From: Mycobacterium sp. MBM
GTDB lineage: Bacteria > Actinomycetota > Actinomycetes > Mycobacteriales > Mycobacteriaceae
Assembly (NCBI GenBank): GCA_021648845.1
Contig: JAKJHY010000007.1
Coordinates: 62,001 to 126,000, forward strand
Direction: 5' to 3'
DNA: 64,000 nucleotides
In this document: positions 53,314-61,380 of the stretch, piece by piece
How positions within the stretch are numbered: the first letter of the stretch is position 1
Layout of the letters: every line of letters begins with the position of its first letter
Notes under the pieces: generated by a model
What the model was told of the DNA's origin: nothing
Database searches by the model: none
What the model saw: only the letters and a program-made list of their open reading frames with translations
Position numbers and translations under genes: made by a program

Positions 53314-55419
53314 ATGGACACTTCCCCGTCGCTGCGCTCGCCCGGGACCGCGACCCGAAGCGAGGCCCAGGCGATCCTCGAACAGTTGGCCGGACCCTCG
53401 GCGCGGCTGCGCGACGACCAGTGGACTGCCATCGAAGCGCTGGTGGTCCAGCGTCGGCGGGCGTTGGTGGTGCAGCGCACCGGGTGGGGTAAGTCCGCGG
53501 TGTACTTCATCGCGGCGAAACTGCTGCGCACCGCCGGTCGCGGGCCCACCGTCATCGTGTCGCCGCTGCTCGCCCTGATGCGCAACCAGGTGGCCGCGGC
53601 CGAACGTGCGGGTGTACAGGCTGCGACCATCAACTCCAGCAATGTCACCGAGTGGGACACCGTGCACCAGCGGGTCAACGACGGTGAACTCGATGTCCTG
53701 TTGGTCAGTCCGGAACGCCTCAACAACCCTGACTTTCGCGACGCCGTGCTCCCGGCGTTGGCCGCCGATGCCGGTCTGGTGGTGGTCGACGAGGCGCATT
53801 GCGTGTCCGACTGGGGCCACGACTTTCGACCCGACTACCGCCGCATCCGCACGCTGATCGCCGAACTGGGAACCGATGTTCCGGTGCTGGCCACTACCGC
53901 GACCGCCAACGACCGGGTGGTGGCCGATGTCGCCGCGCAGTTGGGCGTCGGTGGTGCAGACACTCTGGTGCTGCGTGGTGGGCTGGATCGTGAGTCGCTG
54001 CGACTGTCTGTGGTGCACGCAGGCGGACCCGCACAGCGAGCGGCTTGGCTTGCCGCGCATATGGATTCGCTTCCGGGCTCGGGCATCGTCTATACCCTGA
54101 CCGTCGCGCAGGCCCACGATATCGCCACCCTGCTGCGTGAACAAGGACATGCGGTCGCCGCGTATGCCGGCTCGACCGAGGCCGCCGAGCGCGAGCAGCT
54201 GGAGGCCGACCTGCAACACAATCGGGTCAAGGCGCTGATCGCCACGTCGGCGCTGGGGATGGGATTCGACAAACCCGACCTGGGGTTCGTCGTGCACCTG
54301 GGCGCCCCGTCCTCACCGATCGCCTACTACCAGCAGGTGGGTCGGGCCGGTCGGTCCACGGCCAGTGCCGAGGTGATCCTGCTGCCCGGCAGGGAGGACG
54401 CCGACGTGTGGCGGTACTTCGCGTCGGTGGCGTTCCCTTCGGAGGCGATGGTGCGGCACGTCATCGCCGCGCTGGAACCGGAACGGGCACTGTCCACGGC
54501 CGCGCTGGAACCGCTGGTCGACCTCAACCGCTCCCGGCTGGAAATGGTGCTCAAGGTGCTCGACGTCGACGGCGCGGTGCGCCGGGTGAAGGGCGGCTGG
54601 ATCGCCACCGGGCAGCCCTGGGAGTACGACGAGCCGCGCTACCGCCACCTCGACGAGGCCCGCAAGCGCGAACAGCAGGCAATGCTCGACTACCAGAGCA
54701 CCACCGAGTGCCGGATGGTGTTCCTGCGCAAGCAACTCGACGATCCCGAACTCGGGCCGCAGCCGTGTGGCCGCTGCGACAACTGCACCGGCTCGCGATA
54801 CCGCGCCGATGTCGACGCCGGCGCCGCCGAGGCCACCCGGGACCGCCTGATGCGCCCCGGTGTCCAGATCGCGCCACGAAAGCAGTGGCCGACCGGGCTG
54901 GCCAAACTCGGCATCGAGCTGTCGGGGCGGATCGCCGACGGCCCGGCCCCGGGGCGGGTCCTTGGCAGGCTCACCGACCTGGGATGGGGTGCCCGGCTGC
55001 GCACCGTGGTGAACGGCCCCGACGCCGAGGTGCCCGACGAACTCCTGACCGCCGCGATCGCGGTACTCAAGGCGTGGGACTGGGCGCAACGGCCCACCGC
55101 GGTGCTGGCCCTGGATTCGCTCGCCCACCCGAGGCTGATCCGTTCGCTCGCTGCCCGGCTGTCCGAGGTCGGCAGGCTCAAAAACCTTGGTGTGCTGAGC
55201 TATTCGCCCGATCATCGGCCCGTGACGGCAGCCAACTCCGCCTATCGGGTGGCCGCCCTCACCGGCACGTGGGAGCCGCCGGCCCTCGTGGACGGCGAGA
55301 CCGTGTTGCTGGTCGACGATATGACCGACACCGGGTGGACGCTGACGATGGCCGCCCGGGTCGTGCGGGCATCGGGAGCGGTCGACGTGCTGCCGTTCGC
55401 GCTGGCCGCCGTCAGCTGA
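53314..55419 (+). CDS. recQ: RecQ-family DNA helicase with C-terminal phosphoribosyltransferase-like domain
   Basis: 701 residues from ATG 53314 (long open frame upstream shadows the sensor gene). Helicase motifs: RTGWGKS Walker A, VDEAHCVSDWGHDFRPDY, and QQVGRAGR. The RecQ-Ct zinc cysteines are in CRMVF and CGRCDNC. The last about 120 residues lack HRDC and end with VLLVDDMTDTGWT, the PRPP-binding signature of phosphoribosyltransferases. Helicase activity is secure; the role of the PRT-like tail is unknown. Stop overlaps the convergent YedE gene. Confidence 0.92.
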   Translation: MDTSPSLRSPGTATRSEAQAILEQLAGPSARLRDDQWTAIEALVVQRRRALVVQRTGWGKSAVYFIAAKLLRTAGRGPTVIVSPLLALMRNQVAAAERAGVQAATINSSNVTEWDTVHQRVNDGELDVLLVSPERLNNPDFRDAVLPALAADAGLVVVDEAHCVSDWGHDFRPDYRRIRTLIAELGTDVPVLATTATANDRVVADVAAQLGVGGADTLVLRGGLDRESLRLSVVHAGGPAQRAAWLAAHMDSLPGSGIVYTLTVAQAHDIATLLREQGHAVAAYAGSTEAAEREQLEADLQHNRVKALIATSALGMGFDKPDLGFVVHLGAPSSPIAYYQQVGRAGRSTASAEVILLPGREDADVWRYFASVAFPSEAMVRHVIAALEPERALSTAALEPLVDLNRSRLEMVLKVLDVDGAVRRVKGGWIATGQPWEYDEPRYRHLDEARKREQQAMLDYQSTTECRMVFLRKQLDDPELGPQPCGRCDNCTGSRYRADVDAGAAEATRDRLMRPGVQIAPRKQWPTGLAKLGIELSGRIADGPAPGRVLGRLTDLGWGARLRTVVNGPDAEVPDELLTAAIAVLKAWDWAQRPTAVLALDSLAHPRLIRSLAARLSEVGRLKNLGVLSYSPDHRPVTAANSAYRVAALTGTWEPPALVDGETVLLVDDMTDTGWTLTMAARVVRASGAVDVLPFALAAVS

Positions 55420-56656
55420 GAGCGGCGCCGTCGATGCGCCAGCTGGTGTCTCGATAGATCAGGCGCGCCGTGACGACCAGTGCGATCAGCAGAGGCACCG
55501 TGAACACCAGCGCGCTGATCGACAGTTGTACCCCTCCGCTGAGGGTGTGCCCGCTGGTGCAACCGCCGGCCATTCTGGCGCCGAACAGGGTGAGGAAGGC
55601 CCCGCCGAACACGGCTGCGGCGCGCGGTCCCGGGCGGGCCCCGAACCTGTTTCGCCACGATGGTGGCACGACGGGCCGAAACCCGGTGAACCGACCGCTG
55701 AGCAGCGTGGCCGACAGAAACGCGCCGATGAGCACGCCCAGGTCCGACAGCGGTTCCCAGCCGATACCGATGGCGACTTCGTGGGAGTAGGCGAAATCGG
55801 GCAGGAACAACTCGCCCACCACCCAGGAGTAGGTGGTCGATTGGCCGAACTGCTGGCGCAGGTACAGCGACAGCACGGCCAGGACAGCCATCGTGGTGGC
55901 GACCACCGCGGTGGTTCGTGCGAAGAATGCCGGATTGGTCACCTGGTTCCGGAGGTTTCGGCGCAGCTCGGCCAGCCCGCCGCGGGTTCGGAGCGTGCTC
56001 GTGGTTCCCTCGTAGAGGTAGGCCACGGTATCGGCTGACATGGCGATATCCCGGCTGTCGTGGGGTGCGGCGCCGAAGTCGCGGAGGCAGCAGTGACCGC
56101 CGCCGCGATAGCGTGGCAGGAAATAGAGAACGGTCAGGGCGAACGCGGCGTAGCCGAGCGCGGTGAGTGCCATCTGGTTCGGGTCGACGTGGGCGATATC
56201 GCCGCCGAGCACCAGGTCGCCGAGGTCGGCGGTGTGGACCAGCCATTGGCCGACCGGTGTCTGATACACGAGCGTCCACGCCGCGGCGCCGAGCAGTCCG
56301 CCGGCGAGGGCCGGTACGGCGTCGCGTCTGCCCTCGCCGAGTGCGATCAGCGCGGTGCCGGGGAGGTAGCCGCTGATGGCTGCTCCGATGCCGAACAGCA
56401 GGCCGCCCAGCGCAACTCCGACAAGATAGGTCGGTTTGGGGGAGAGGTGCATCGGCACGCCGAGCGCGTGCGCGCCGTAGAGGAGCACCGAGCCCAGCGC
56501 GGTGACCAGCAGGAAGCATCCGATCACGAGCCGGTCGACGAGGCGGCCGGTGCGGATGATCGTCTCAGGGTTGCCGATGCCCCACAGTGAGCCCACGGCG
56601 CCGAATCCGACGCCGATGAGCAGACCGACCCACAGCGGGGCGGTCACCGCTGACAT
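55412..56656 (-). CDS. YeeE/YedE-family sulfur-compound transport protein
   Basis: 414 residues from ATG 56656 (MSAVTAPLW); ATG 56689 is an alternative. About ten hydrophobic segments in two YeeE/YedE repeats, each with the family glycine/cysteine block (SGYLPGTALIALGEG; GGCTSGHTLSGG with the conserved Cys in the second). The family takes up thiosulfate or other sulfane sulfur. The upstream CsoR/CstR-like palindrome supports persulfide-responsive control. Convergent with recQ, eight-base overlap. Confidence 0.86.
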   Translation of the reverse strand: MSAVTAPLWVGLLIGVGFGAVGSLWGIGNPETIIRTGRLVDRLVIGCFLLVTALGSVLLYGAHALGVPMHLSPKPTYLVGVALGGLLFGIGAAISGYLPGTALIALGEGRRDAVPALAGGLLGAAAWTLVYQTPVGQWLVHTADLGDLVLGGDIAHVDPNQMALTALGYAAFALTVLYFLPRYRGGGHCCLRDFGAAPHDSRDIAMSADTVAYLYEGTTSTLRTRGGLAELRRNLRNQVTNPAFFARTTAVVATTMAVLAVLSLYLRQQFGQSTTYSWVVGELFLPDFAYSHEVAIGIGWEPLSDLGVLIGAFLSATLLSGRFTGFRPVVPPSWRNRFGARPGPRAAAVFGGAFLTLFGARMAGGCTSGHTLSGGVQLSISALVFTVPLLIALVVTARLIYRDTSWRIDGAALS

Positions 56657-56687
56657 GGCGCATTCCGGTGCATACGTCCGGAATACC

Positions 56688-56703
56688 ATACCCCCTACCG
56701 TAT
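56688..56703. promoter_or_regulatory. CsoR/CstR-like operator upstream of the YeeE/YedE gene
   Basis: ATACCCCCTACCGTAT: outer ATAC/GTAT arms with a C-rich core, the pattern bound by CsoR-family repressors (copper CsoR or persulfide-sensing CstR). It lies 31 bases upstream of ATG 56656. No CsoR gene is in the window. Confidence 0.6.
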
Positions 56704-56723
56704 ATGCGCCGGAGTTGTGCGTT

Positions 56724-57653
56724 TCACATTCGCGGGCGACCGTGATCGGGTTTGACACCACCCAGCTGCATCGTCAGGGTGTCGGCCGCACGGATCAGGC
56801 CATGGGCGTGCGCGGTGATCTCGTCATCGCTGAGCGCCGCGCCGATCTGCAAGGTGGCCACCATTACCTGACGCTGGTGCTGGTCGTAGACGGGTGCGGC
56901 GATGACGCTGACATCGTGGCGGGCCGTCAGGCCATCCTCGCCGCGCAGATAGACACGCTCACCGATATCGGAGACCAGTTCGCCCAGCAAGGCCTGTAGT
57001 TCGTCGGGAAGCGTGTTGGACATGCCGGCCATCAGCGCGTACAGCCGCCGGCCACCCGGGGTGAGCCGCTCCACGAGGTAACCGGCCGAACGACATTCGG
57101 TGATCACCCGGTCGAAGCGTGCGGTGTCGGTGCGCAGCGGGATCGTCGGCTCCTTGTCCAGCCACTCACGGACTGCGCGGTCGTCCCAGAGCACGAACAT
57201 CAGGCCCACCGGCGGCGCGAACGGATAGCTCTGCCCGACCCGCACGGCGGGCGGCGTACCCGGCGGGGCGACCAGGTCGAGCAGCGTGATGCGGTCGTCG
57301 ACCACTGCGGACAGTGCGGCCGTGACGCCGAAGGTCTCCGACAGCCGCCGCAGTTCGTCGCGGGCGGCGGGGCTGACGCGCAGGGATTCCTGCGCGAGGT
57401 GTCCGAGGGTGATCAGTGCCGGGCCCAACCGGTAGGTCTTGTCGCGGCCCGACTCGCCGGCGTCGCGCACCAGGTAGCCGGCCTCGGCGAGGATGGTGAG
57501 GATGCCCAGGCAGGTCGGCTTGCTGATGTCGACGCGGCGGGCGAGTTCGGAGAGCCCGAAGCGGTCGTGGGGGTGGCGGGCAAGGAATTGCAGAATCGCC
57601 ACGACCCGCTCGGTGGGTGGCGAGGTGCGCCCGGACGGCTCGGGAGAAGACAT
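56724..57653 (-). CDS. IclR-family transcriptional regulator
   Basis: 309 residues from ATG 57653 (MSSPEPSG). N-terminal winged helix (ERVVAILQFLARH, LSELARRVDISKPTCLGILTIL) and C-terminal effector domain (LLDLVAPPG..., and IAAPVYDQHQRQVMVATLQI). Divergent from the DUF1214 gene, with a KstR palindrome between them. In M. tuberculosis there is no IclR at the equivalent place as far as I recall, so it may be a local addition sensing a steroid-derived acid. Confidence 0.88.
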   Translation of the reverse strand: MSSPEPSGRTSPPTERVVAILQFLARHPHDRFGLSELARRVDISKPTCLGILTILAEAGYLVRDAGESGRDKTYRLGPALITLGHLAQESLRVSPAARDELRRLSETFGVTAALSAVVDDRITLLDLVAPPGTPPAVRVGQSYPFAPPVGLMFVLWDDRAVREWLDKEPTIPLRTDTARFDRVITECRSAGYLVERLTPGGRRLYALMAGMSNTLPDELQALLGELVSDIGERVYLRGEDGLTARHDVSVIAAPVYDQHQRQVMVATLQIGAALSDDEITAHAHGLIRAADTLTMQLGGVKPDHGRPRM

Positions 57654-57680
57654 GATGCACACCTTCCGGACGTTGACGTC

Positions 57681-57700
57681 GACTAGAACGCGTTCTAGTC
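57681..57700. promoter_or_regulatory. KstR operator
   Basis: GACTAGAACGCGTTCTAGTC, a perfect 20-base palindrome containing the KstR pattern TnnAACnnGTTnnA. Lies between the divergent IclR and DUF1214 genes. KstR is the TetR repressor of cholesterol catabolism in mycobacteria, so this unit is sterol-induced. Confidence 0.88.
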
Positions 57701-57755
57701 TCAGGTCCAAAGAATCTACCACCTCGGTCCAATATTGGAACGAAAGAAGGAAGCC

Positions 57756-58883
57756 TTGTACTCACAGCCACTGGCCGACGCCATCGCCGAGGCCGAGCAA
57801 CTGGTCCTCGACGCGCCCTTCATCGAGTCCGAGGCGGACCTGCTCGAGGGCCTGCAGTATCTGGCCGGCTGTATCGCAGCGTGCACGCATGTTGCCTTCG
57901 ATTACGACCGTGATCACCCGTTCCTGCACAGCGGCACCGGCCCGTTCACCAAGATGGGCCTGGACAACCCCGACACCATGTACTTCGGCACCCGCGTGCA
58001 ACCGGGCCATGAATATGTGGTGACCGGCCGTCGCGGCACCACCACCGACGTCAGCTTCCAGCTGATCGGCGGCGAGTACACCGACGAGGTGGTGCCCGAC
58101 AGTGAGACCGCCTTCGATGACCGCAAGCTCGACATCGCCGCCGACGGCACCTTCGAATGGAGCTTCACCCCGGACAAGCCCGCCCAATTGGTCATCCGCG
58201 AGGTCTACAACGATTGGTCCGCCCGGCGCGGCACCTTCGCGATCGCCCGCACCGACACGGCGGGCACCGCGCCGGAGCCGCTGTCCAAGGAACTGATCGA
58301 AAAGCGATACAGCGTCGCGGGCAAGCAGTTGGTGCAGCGGGTGAAGACCTGGCTGCAATTCCCCAAGTGGTTCTACGACAATCTGCCGGTGAACACTCTG
58401 ACCGCGCCACGGCTCACTCCGGGCGGTCTGGCCACCCAGTACTCCTCGGTCGGGCACTACGACATCACGCCGGAGCAGGCCATCGTGATCACCGTGCCGG
58501 TGACCGACGCGCCCTACCTCGGCTTCCAGCTCGGCAGCCTGTGGTACATCTCGCTGGACTACATCAACCACCAAACCTCGTTGAACGGCACTCAGGCACA
58601 ATCGGATCCGGACGGCAAGATCCGCATCGTGGTGTCTGACGCCAACCCCGGCGTGACGAACTGGTGTGAAACCCTCGGCCACGCCAAGGGTTACCTGCAG
58701 TTCCGCTGGCAGCGGGTGTCACGGGAGCTGACCGAGGCCGACGGCCCGACGATGCAGATCGTCGACCTGGACGCGGTGCCGGCGGCACTGCCCTATTACG
58801 CATCGAACAAGATCTCGGATGAGGACTGGCGGGCGCGGATCGCGCTGCGCCAGAAGCTGATCGGCGAAAGAATGGTGGGTTGA
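57756..58883 (+). CDS. DUF1214 protein of the KstR regulon (Rv3531c-like)
   Basis: 375 residues from TTG 57756, chosen for the GAAGGAAG just before it; TTG 57735 is the alternative. Contains the DUF1214 beta-rich domain in the second half (GHYDITPEQAIVITVP..., SLWYISLDYINHQTSLNG). Function is unknown. The order DUF1214-SDR-sulfotransferase facing kshA matches Rv3531c-Rv3530c-Rv3529c and Rv3526 in M. tuberculosis, a KstR-controlled set. No signal peptide visible. Confidence 0.85.
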   Translation: MYSQPLADAIAEAEQLVLDAPFIESEADLLEGLQYLAGCIAACTHVAFDYDRDHPFLHSGTGPFTKMGLDNPDTMYFGTRVQPGHEYVVTGRRGTTTDVSFQLIGGEYTDEVVPDSETAFDDRKLDIAADGTFEWSFTPDKPAQLVIREVYNDWSARRGTFAIARTDTAGTAPEPLSKELIEKRYSVAGKQLVQRVKTWLQFPKWFYDNLPVNTLTAPRLTPGGLATQYSSVGHYDITPEQAIVITVPVTDAPYLGFQLGSLWYISLDYINHQTSLNGTQAQSDPDGKIRIVVSDANPGVTNWCETLGHAKGYLQFRWQRVSRELTEADGPTMQIVDLDAVPAALPYYASNKISDEDWRARIALRQKLIGERMVG

Positions 58884-58885
58884 GC

Positions 58886-59680
58886 ATGGCGGCGACTGTT
58901 GGTGGACTTCTGAAGGATCGAGTCGTTGTCATCAGCGGGGTCGGCCCGGCGCTGGGTACCACGCTGGCCCGCCGGTGTGCCGAGGAGGGCGCCGATCTCA
59001 TTCTGGCCGCCCGTACCGTCGAACGCCTGCAGGATGTCGCCGGGCAGGTCACCGCGCTGGGCCGGCGTGCCCTGGCGGTCGGTACCGATATCACCGACGA
59101 TGCCCAAGTCGCCAACCTGGTATCCACCTCGATGGCGGAGTTCGGCCGGGTCGACGTCCTGATCAACAACGCCTTCCGGGTGCCGTCGATGAAACCGTTC
59201 GCCAAGACCAGTTTCGAGCACATCCGCGACACCATCGAACTGACCGTGCTCGGTGCGCTGCGGCTCATCCAGGGTTTCACCCCGGCACTGACCGAAGCCA
59301 ACGGCTCGGTGGTGAACGTCAACTCGATGGTGGTCCGGCATTCCGACCCCAAGCAGGGCGCCTACAAGATGGCGAAATCCGCACTGCTGGCCATGTCGCA
59401 ATCGCTGGCCAGTGAGCTCGGGGAGGCCGGTATCCGGGTGAACTCGGTGCTGCCGGGCTACATCTGGGGCGGTACCTTGCAGAGCTACTTCGAACACCAG
59501 GCGGGCAAGTACGGCACCACGGTCGACGAGATCTACAAGGCCGCGGCCGCCAACAGTGACCTGAAGAAACTGCCGACCGAAGACGAGGTGGCCTCGGCCA
59601 TCCTGTTCATGGCCAGTGACCTGTCGAGCGGGATCACCGGACAGACCCTGGACGTCAACTGTGGGGAGTACAAGTTCTGA
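58886..59680 (+). CDS. Short-chain dehydrogenase (Rv3530c-like)
   Basis: 264 residues from ATG 58886, two bases after the DUF1214 stop. The cofactor loop is unusual, SGVGPALGTTLARR instead of TGxxxGIG; the catalytic residues are SMVVRHSDPKQGAYKMAK with Ser, Tyr and Lys. SDR of the cholesterol locus; presumed to act on a steroid hydroxyl or ketone. Ends 27 bases before the sulfotransferase. Confidence 0.86.
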   Translation: MAATVGGLLKDRVVVISGVGPALGTTLARRCAEEGADLILAARTVERLQDVAGQVTALGRRALAVGTDITDDAQVANLVSTSMAEFGRVDVLINNAFRVPSMKPFAKTSFEHIRDTIELTVLGALRLIQGFTPALTEANGSVVNVNSMVVRHSDPKQGAYKMAKSALLAMSQSLASELGEAGIRVNSVLPGYIWGGTLQSYFEHQAGKYGTTVDEIYKAAAANSDLKKLPTEDEVASAILFMASDLSSGITGQTLDVNCGEYKF

Positions 59681-59707
59681 TGACGCACGGCGTCTGGGAG
59701 GTAGGCC

Positions 59708-60850
59708 ATGAGTAGAACGAATGTGGGCACCGTCGAAGATCTGCATGCATCGGCGACCAAGGCCTGTGGGCTCGACGATTTCGGTGATGACAGTGACAAC
59801 TACAAGGAGGCGCTCGCGGTCCTTCTCGACGCGTATCAGCGCGATGCGGATCTGACCGAACTGGGCAGCAAGATGCAGCGCTTCTTCGTGCGCAACGCCC
59901 TGGTGGCCCGGCTGGTCTCCGAGGCCGCGTTCAAGCAGTACCCGCAGCACGCGGACGTACCGATCCAACGGCCGATCTTCGTCACCGGCCTGCCGCGGAC
60001 CGGAACCACCGTCATCCACCGGCTGCTCACCGCGGATCCGCGGCATCAAGGCCTGGAGCTGTGGCTGGCAGAGTATCCGCAGCCGCGTCCACCGCGCGAA
60101 ACATGGTCGGAGAATCCGATCTTCGCCCAGCTCGATGCCCAGTTCAGCAAGGCACACGCGGAGAACCCGGACTACACCGGCCTGCACTATATGACCGCCG
60201 ACGAGGTCGAGGAATGCTGGCAGCTATTGCGGCAGTCCCTTCATTCGGTGTCCTATGAGACCCTGGCCCACATCCCGACCTATTCGCGGTGGCTCGCCCA
60301 GCAGGACTGGACGAAGTCGTATCAAAGGCACCGGCGCAACCTTCAGCTGATCGGGCTCAACGAGCCCGAAAAGCGTTGGGTGCTCAAGAATCCCAGTCAC
60401 CTGTTCGCGCTCGACGCGTTGTTCGCCACCTACCCGGACGCGTTGGTGGTGCAGTGTCACCGGCCGGCCGAGACGATCATGGCGTCGATGTGCTCGTTGG
60501 CCCAGCACACCACCGAAGGCTGGTCGAACAGCTTCTCCGGCAGGGTGATCGGCGAAGATTCGCTGGAAACCTGGTCGCGCGGACTCGAACTGTTCAACGC
60601 CGAACGTGCCAAACACGATCCCGCGCAGTTCTGCGATGTCGACTACTTCGAGTTCGTCAAGGACCCGGTCGGCGCTGTGGAAGGGATCTACCGCACCTTC
60701 GGTATCGAGTTCACCGACGAAGCGCGGCAGGCGATTTCGGACAGTCACGAGGAAAGCAAGAAGGGGCCGCGTGCACCGAAGCACACGTATTCGCTGAGCG
60801 ACTACGGGCTGACCGACGAGCAGGTCAAGGAGCGCTTCAAGGGCCTGTGA
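59708..60850 (+). CDS. Sulfotransferase (Rv3529c-like)
   Basis: 380 residues, ATG 59708 after GGGAGGTAGG. The PAPS-binding 5'-phosphosulfate loop is at VTGLPRTGTTVIHRLL (about residue 92), and the 3'-phosphate region around KNPSHLFALDALF. Cytosolic sulfotransferase_3 family. It would sulfate a sterol or lipid hydroxyl; the function within cholesterol catabolism is unproven. Last gene of the rightward KstR unit, followed by a strong hairpin. Confidence 0.88.
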   Translation: MSRTNVGTVEDLHASATKACGLDDFGDDSDNYKEALAVLLDAYQRDADLTELGSKMQRFFVRNALVARLVSEAAFKQYPQHADVPIQRPIFVTGLPRTGTTVIHRLLTADPRHQGLELWLAEYPQPRPPRETWSENPIFAQLDAQFSKAHAENPDYTGLHYMTADEVEECWQLLRQSLHSVSYETLAHIPTYSRWLAQQDWTKSYQRHRRNLQLIGLNEPEKRWVLKNPSHLFALDALFATYPDALVVQCHRPAETIMASMCSLAQHTTEGWSNSFSGRVIGEDSLETWSRGLELFNAERAKHDPAQFCDVDYFEFVKDPVGAVEGIYRTFGIEFTDEARQAISDSHEESKKGPRAPKHTYSLSDYGLTDEQVKERFKGL

Positions 60851-60895
60851 TTTCGGCGTGGTTTCGTACGGTGAGCGTACGAAACCACGCCGAAA
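60851..60895. terminator. Long perfect hairpin between convergent genes
   Basis: Twenty-base arms (60,851-60,870 and 60,876-60,895) that pair without mismatch around the loop GTGAG. Begins at the base after the sulfotransferase stop and ends 11 bases before the end of the opposing gene, so it is well placed as a bidirectional terminator. The length and perfection are also compatible with a dispersed repeat unit. Confidence 0.78.
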
Positions 60896-60906
60896 CCGCC
60901 GAAGAG

Positions 60907-61380
60907 TCAGCCGTCGCCGGGTGCGGGCGCGCTGGAGATCTCTTCCAGACACCCCTCGGCGATGGCATGTTTGATGCTGTCGGTGAGTCGGTGGCAGGAC
61001 TTGGCGCGGGCCGGATCGCCCCCGGCGGCGCGGATCTCGTCGAAGACCGCACAGCGTTTGGCGGCCTCGGTGTTCCACTGCACGGCCGTATGCTCGGGAC
61101 CGAGCTTCTTGACCTGCACCGTCGCGTGGCAGAACCGGCAGTCCACCGATGCCAGCCCGGACGTCAGATAACGCTGCTTGTCCCGCGCGGTGGCCTCGTG
61201 CACCGCTGCCGCGCGCTGCGGATCGGACCCGAAATCCGGTGCCTTGGACCAATTCCCGCTGCTCGTTCGGGCATGCGGATGATCATGGTCATCGTCGTCA
61301 TGACCACCGTGCAACAGCAGCATCGAACGCGCCAGACGGTCGACGTCGGGCGTGCGGGCCTGCTCGTCGCCGGCGGGCAT
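60907..61380 (-). CDS. Small metal-binding-like protein downstream of kshA (Rv3527-position)
   Basis: 157 residues from ATG 61380, whose start overlaps the kshA stop (ATGA). Visible features: an acidic His-rich stretch HGGHDDDDHDHPHA (about residues 28-41) and CRFCH (about residue 80), a CxxCH arrangement. No signal peptide, so heme c is unlikely and zinc or iron binding is more plausible. Function unknown; position equals Rv3527, next to kshA in M. tuberculosis. Confidence 0.78.
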   Translation of the reverse strand: MPAGDEQARTPDVDRLARSMLLLHGGHDDDDHDHPHARTSSGNWSKAPDFGSDPQRAAAVHEATARDKQRYLTSGLASVDCRFCHATVQVKKLGPEHTAVQWNTEAAKRCAVFDEIRAAGGDPARAKSCHRLTDSIKHAIAEGCLEEISSAPAPGDG

